From contig NZ_AUBM01000006.1 in the NCBI RefSeq assembly GCF_000429245.1, forward strand, positions 409,794 through 473,793: DNA of 64,000 bases, written 5' to 3'. Position 1 is the stretch's first letter, and every line of letters begins with the position of its first letter. Position numbers and translations under genes: made by a program. A model generated the notes under the pieces. It had not been told where the DNA came from, did not search any database, and saw only the letters and a list, made by a program, of their open reading frames with translations. Shown piece by piece: positions 62,144 through 64,000 of this stretch. The DNA comes from Schaalia georgiae DSM 6843 (GTDB taxonomy: Bacteria > Actinomycetota > Actinomycetes > Actinomycetales > Actinomycetaceae).

Positions 62144-63175
62144 TCACTCCCCGACGGCGCCCGGGCGGCGCCTCGTCGACTCCCTTTCGACCAGGGTGCC
62201 CTCGATGTGGATCCTGCCCGTGGAGTCATCGTCCCCCATCAGGATCGACACCCCCCGGTGGGCGATCGCGTCGAGCGGCTGGTGCAGGGTCGTGATCGTG
62301 GGGCGCATGAGCGCCGCGAACTGGATGTCGTCGAAGCCTGTGACCTGGACGCGTTCGGGCACGGCGATGCCCCGGCCGCGCAGCGCCGTGATGGCGCCGA
62401 TGGCCAGCAGGTCGTTGAGGCAGAGGAACGCGTCGGGCACCGCGCCAGAACGGTCGAGGACCCGGTTGACGGCGGCCCCCGCCTCGTCGACCGAGAAGCT
62501 GCACTCGATGACGTCGTCGGGGTCCAGGCGCATCCCCAGTTCCTCCGCGACTGCGCGGGCGGCGCGGACGCGGGTCACCGAGGAGACGTTGGAGCCGGTG
62601 TTCGACAGGAGCGCGATCCGCTCCACGCCCCGCTCGGCCAGGTGGTCGAGCAGGGTGCGGATGCCGTGCGGGTCGTCCACCCCCACCATCGGCACGTCCA
62701 GTCGGACGCCGCGGTCCAGTTGGACCGTGGGCACGTGCGCGGCGGCGCGCTCCAGGGCGGGGGTCGAGTAGGTCTCGTGGCAGGGCACGACGACGAGCCC
62801 GTCCACGGCACCGCTCTCCAGGGAGCGGAGCAGGTGGTCCTCGTGGGCCACGGACATGCGCGCGTCCGCGAGCAGCAGGTTGAGTCCGCGCTCGGCCAGG
62901 CAGTGCTCCACTTGGGCCACCAGCTCCATGAAGAACGGGTTCCCGATGGAGGGGACGACCATGCCGATCTGCCCCGTCGTGGACAGGCGCAGCGAGCGGG
63001 CGACGGGGTTGACCCGGTAGCCCAGGCGCCGCGCGACCTGCCGCACGTGATCGCGGGTGTCGGCGCGGATCAACTCCGATCCCTTCCCCAGGGCGCGCGA
63101 GGCGGTCGCCACCGACACCCCCGCTTCTCGCGCGACGTCGACGAGGCGGGGACGGGGAGTCGGCTCCGGGATCAT
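62144..63175 (-). CDS. LacI-family transcriptional repressor
   Basis: 343 residues. N-terminal HTH LVDVAREAGVSVATASRAL and hinge helix NPVARSLRL, then a periplasmic-binding-protein-like domain (IGMVVPSIGNPFFMELV, DGLVVVPCHET, VPMVGVDDPHGI, VTGFDDIQFAAL). It converges on the sugar operon and should respond to the transported sugar or its phosphate. ATG at 63175; the upstream extension to 63265 has no homology. Confidence 0.92.
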   Translation of the reverse strand: MIPEPTPRPRLVDVAREAGVSVATASRALGKGSELIRADTRDHVRQVARRLGYRVNPVARSLRLSTTGQIGMVVPSIGNPFFMELVAQVEHCLAERGLNLLLADARMSVAHEDHLLRSLESGAVDGLVVVPCHETYSTPALERAAAHVPTVQLDRGVRLDVPMVGVDDPHGIRTLLDHLAERGVERIALLSNTGSNVSSVTRVRAARAVAEELGMRLDPDDVIECSFSVDEAGAAVNRVLDRSGAVPDAFLCLNDLLAIGAITALRGRGIAVPERVQVTGFDDIQFAALMRPTITTLHQPLDAIAHRGVSILMGDDDSTGRIHIEGTLVERESTRRRPGAVGE

Positions 63176-63412
63176 GGTCCCAGTGTAGGTCCCGCGCCGG
63201 GTGGTTCGGGCGGGTTCGTGCGGTCCGGTTCGGCTGTGCCCCGGGTGTTTCTGGCAGGCCTCCATTCTCTGTCGGGTCTGGTTGCGCGTGTGGGATGGGT
63301 GTGGCTTGTGGTGTTGTTGTGCCGTGTGTGGTGGCGTGTTGTCTCACTATTTGTGTGGTTGTCGGGGAAGTGGTTGACGGGGGGCGGGTGGGGGGGGCGT
63401 AGGTTTTCGGGC

Positions 63413-63886
63413 ATGGATGCTTCTTCTGGTGTTGTTGGCCCGCCTGCGGGCGGTTCCGGCCCGTCGGGGTTCGATTCGTCGGGTTTCGATGAGGCGATCG
63501 CGCGCGTTGAGGCGGAGGCGGTGCGGGCCCGGGAGTTGGGGGAGCGGGCCGGGCGGTTCGTGGAGGCGGCCGCCGGGGTGCGCGGGGTGGGCGCGGACGA
63601 GAGGGGCCAGGTGCGGGTGGTGGTGGACCACACTGGGATGGTGGTGGAGGCCCGTGTCCTGGGCAGCCGGGAGCTGGGTGACGCCCTCGTGCGGGCCTAC
63701 GCGGCGGCGCGCGCGGGGGCGGGCAGGGCCCTGGCCGACGCTGCGGGGGAGGCCTACGGGCCCGAGTCGGCGGCCGCCCGCTCCCTGGCCGGCCGTTACG
63801 GGTCGCGCCGCGGGCAACAAGCACACGAGTGGCGCCAGGACCTGGCCGAACACGGCGCCGGCGCGGTCGAGTGGATGCGGGGGTGA
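63413..63886 (+). CDS. YbaB/EbfC-like DNA-binding family protein
   Basis: 157 residues. A Gly/Ser/Pro-rich leader, an alpha-helical stretch (DEAIARVEAEAVRARELGERA) and a VRVVVDHTGMVVEARVL strand pair followed by LGDALVRAYAAARAGAGRAL, the YbaB pattern. Such proteins often precede WXG100 or polymorphic-toxin loci in Actinobacteria. The upstream 237 bp (63176-63412) is strikingly G/T-rich on the plus strand (many TGTG and GTTG words) and holds the divergent promoters. Confidence 0.7.
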   Translation: MDASSGVVGPPAGGSGPSGFDSSGFDEAIARVEAEAVRARELGERAGRFVEAAAGVRGVGADERGQVRVVVDHTGMVVEARVLGSRELGDALVRAYAAARAGAGRALADAAGEAYGPESAAARSLAGRYGSRRGQQAHEWRQDLAEHGAGAVEWMRG

Positions 63887-63892
63887 GGGGCG

Positions 63893-64000
63893 GTGGCCTG
63901 GGACCTGGTGTTCGACGACGAGGCAGTGCGCGCCACCGCCATGCGGTGCCGGGACACCGCCGACGGGGCCAGGTGCGCCCTGGGGGCCGCTGACACGACG
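63893..64000 (+). CDS. Start of a small helical protein, truncated by the window end
   Basis: 36 residues visible from a GTG 7 bp after the YbaB stop: VAWDLVFDDEAVRATAMRCR and a continuing helix with two cysteines. This resembles the N-terminus of WXG100/ESX-like helical proteins that follow YbaB genes, possibly the start of a type VII secreted or polymorphic-toxin locus. Too little is seen to say more. Confidence 0.45.
   Translation, partial: MAWDLVFDDEAVRATAMRCRDTADGARCALGAADTT

Overview
The window is a GC-rich chromosomal segment (strong G/C preference at third codon positions, GTG starts, overlapping ATGA/GTGA gene junctions) that fits a high-GC Gram-positive bacterium. The pair of very large secreted BspA-type leucine-rich-repeat proteins ending in Trp/Tyr-rich cell-wall-binding repeats, the TPP-controlled YkoE/YkoDC-type transporter and the serS/pheA neighbourhood make an Actinomyces/Schaalia-like member of the Actinomycetaceae the best guess. 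No rRNA or tRNA gene, transposase, integrase or CRISPR array was found.

Layout. 1-1638: end of an AAA ATPase plus RloB gene pair (AbiL/RloAB-like anti-phage module) and a DUF488 protein. 1669-8762: an FGGY sugar kinase with a duplicated fragment of its own 3' part, HAD phosphatase, serS, a diacylglycerol-kinase-like lipid kinase and pheA. 8937-16182: envelope genes (DUF6541 membrane protein, DedA, an MprF-like flippase fused to a pseudokinase, a secreted trypsin-like protease and a short paralogous fragment). 16267-27561: two giant surface proteins, one an LRR protein and one a subtilase fused to LRRs, which share near-identical DNA cassettes at their 3' ends. 27724-37043: heterodimeric ABC exporter, two hydrolases, methyltransferase, cardiolipin synthase. 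37068-40864: thiamine/HMP ECF transporter under a TPP riboswitch. 41074-45061: PIN/HTH toxin-antitoxin pair with a perfect 38-bp palindrome, SRPBCC, DUF2249, RidA and a membrane protein. 45062-47452: a TetR/MFS cassette lying between 33-bp direct repeats. 47486-52056: K+ channel, then a DUF4956/VTC/carbohydrate-binding lipoprotein operon behind five 11-bp phased repeats. 52448-54008: a Schlafen/AlbA_2 gene behind four operators spaced exactly 21 bp. 54244-55402: a BtrH/C39-like cysteine-fold gene with a small Cys-containing ORF just upstream, in DNA of lower GC. 56294-63175: a complete ribose-type sugar importer, an RpiB-like isomerase and a LacI repressor. 63413-64000: a YbaB-like gene and the start of another small gene.

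The most unusual signal is non-coding. Three intergenic regions (19.9, 45.2 and 56.1 kb) carry mirrored arrays of a CATTGGGG unit at a strict 20-bp period with identical geometry around the mirror axis. In two of them the array follows a second repeated module built on a 32-bp TTTGCAAG palindrome. A further mirrored array of a different word (GCACACAAGGG, 34-bp period) lies at 43.4 kb, and a 57-bp element occurs as an inverted pair at 7.6 and 43.6 kb. Several genes also have their 3' ends duplicated next to them or across a cassette. These patterns point to active recombination and/or architectural protein-binding arrays and are the main candidates for something undescribed.

All functional calls are by reading of motifs and family knowledge; no database search was run.
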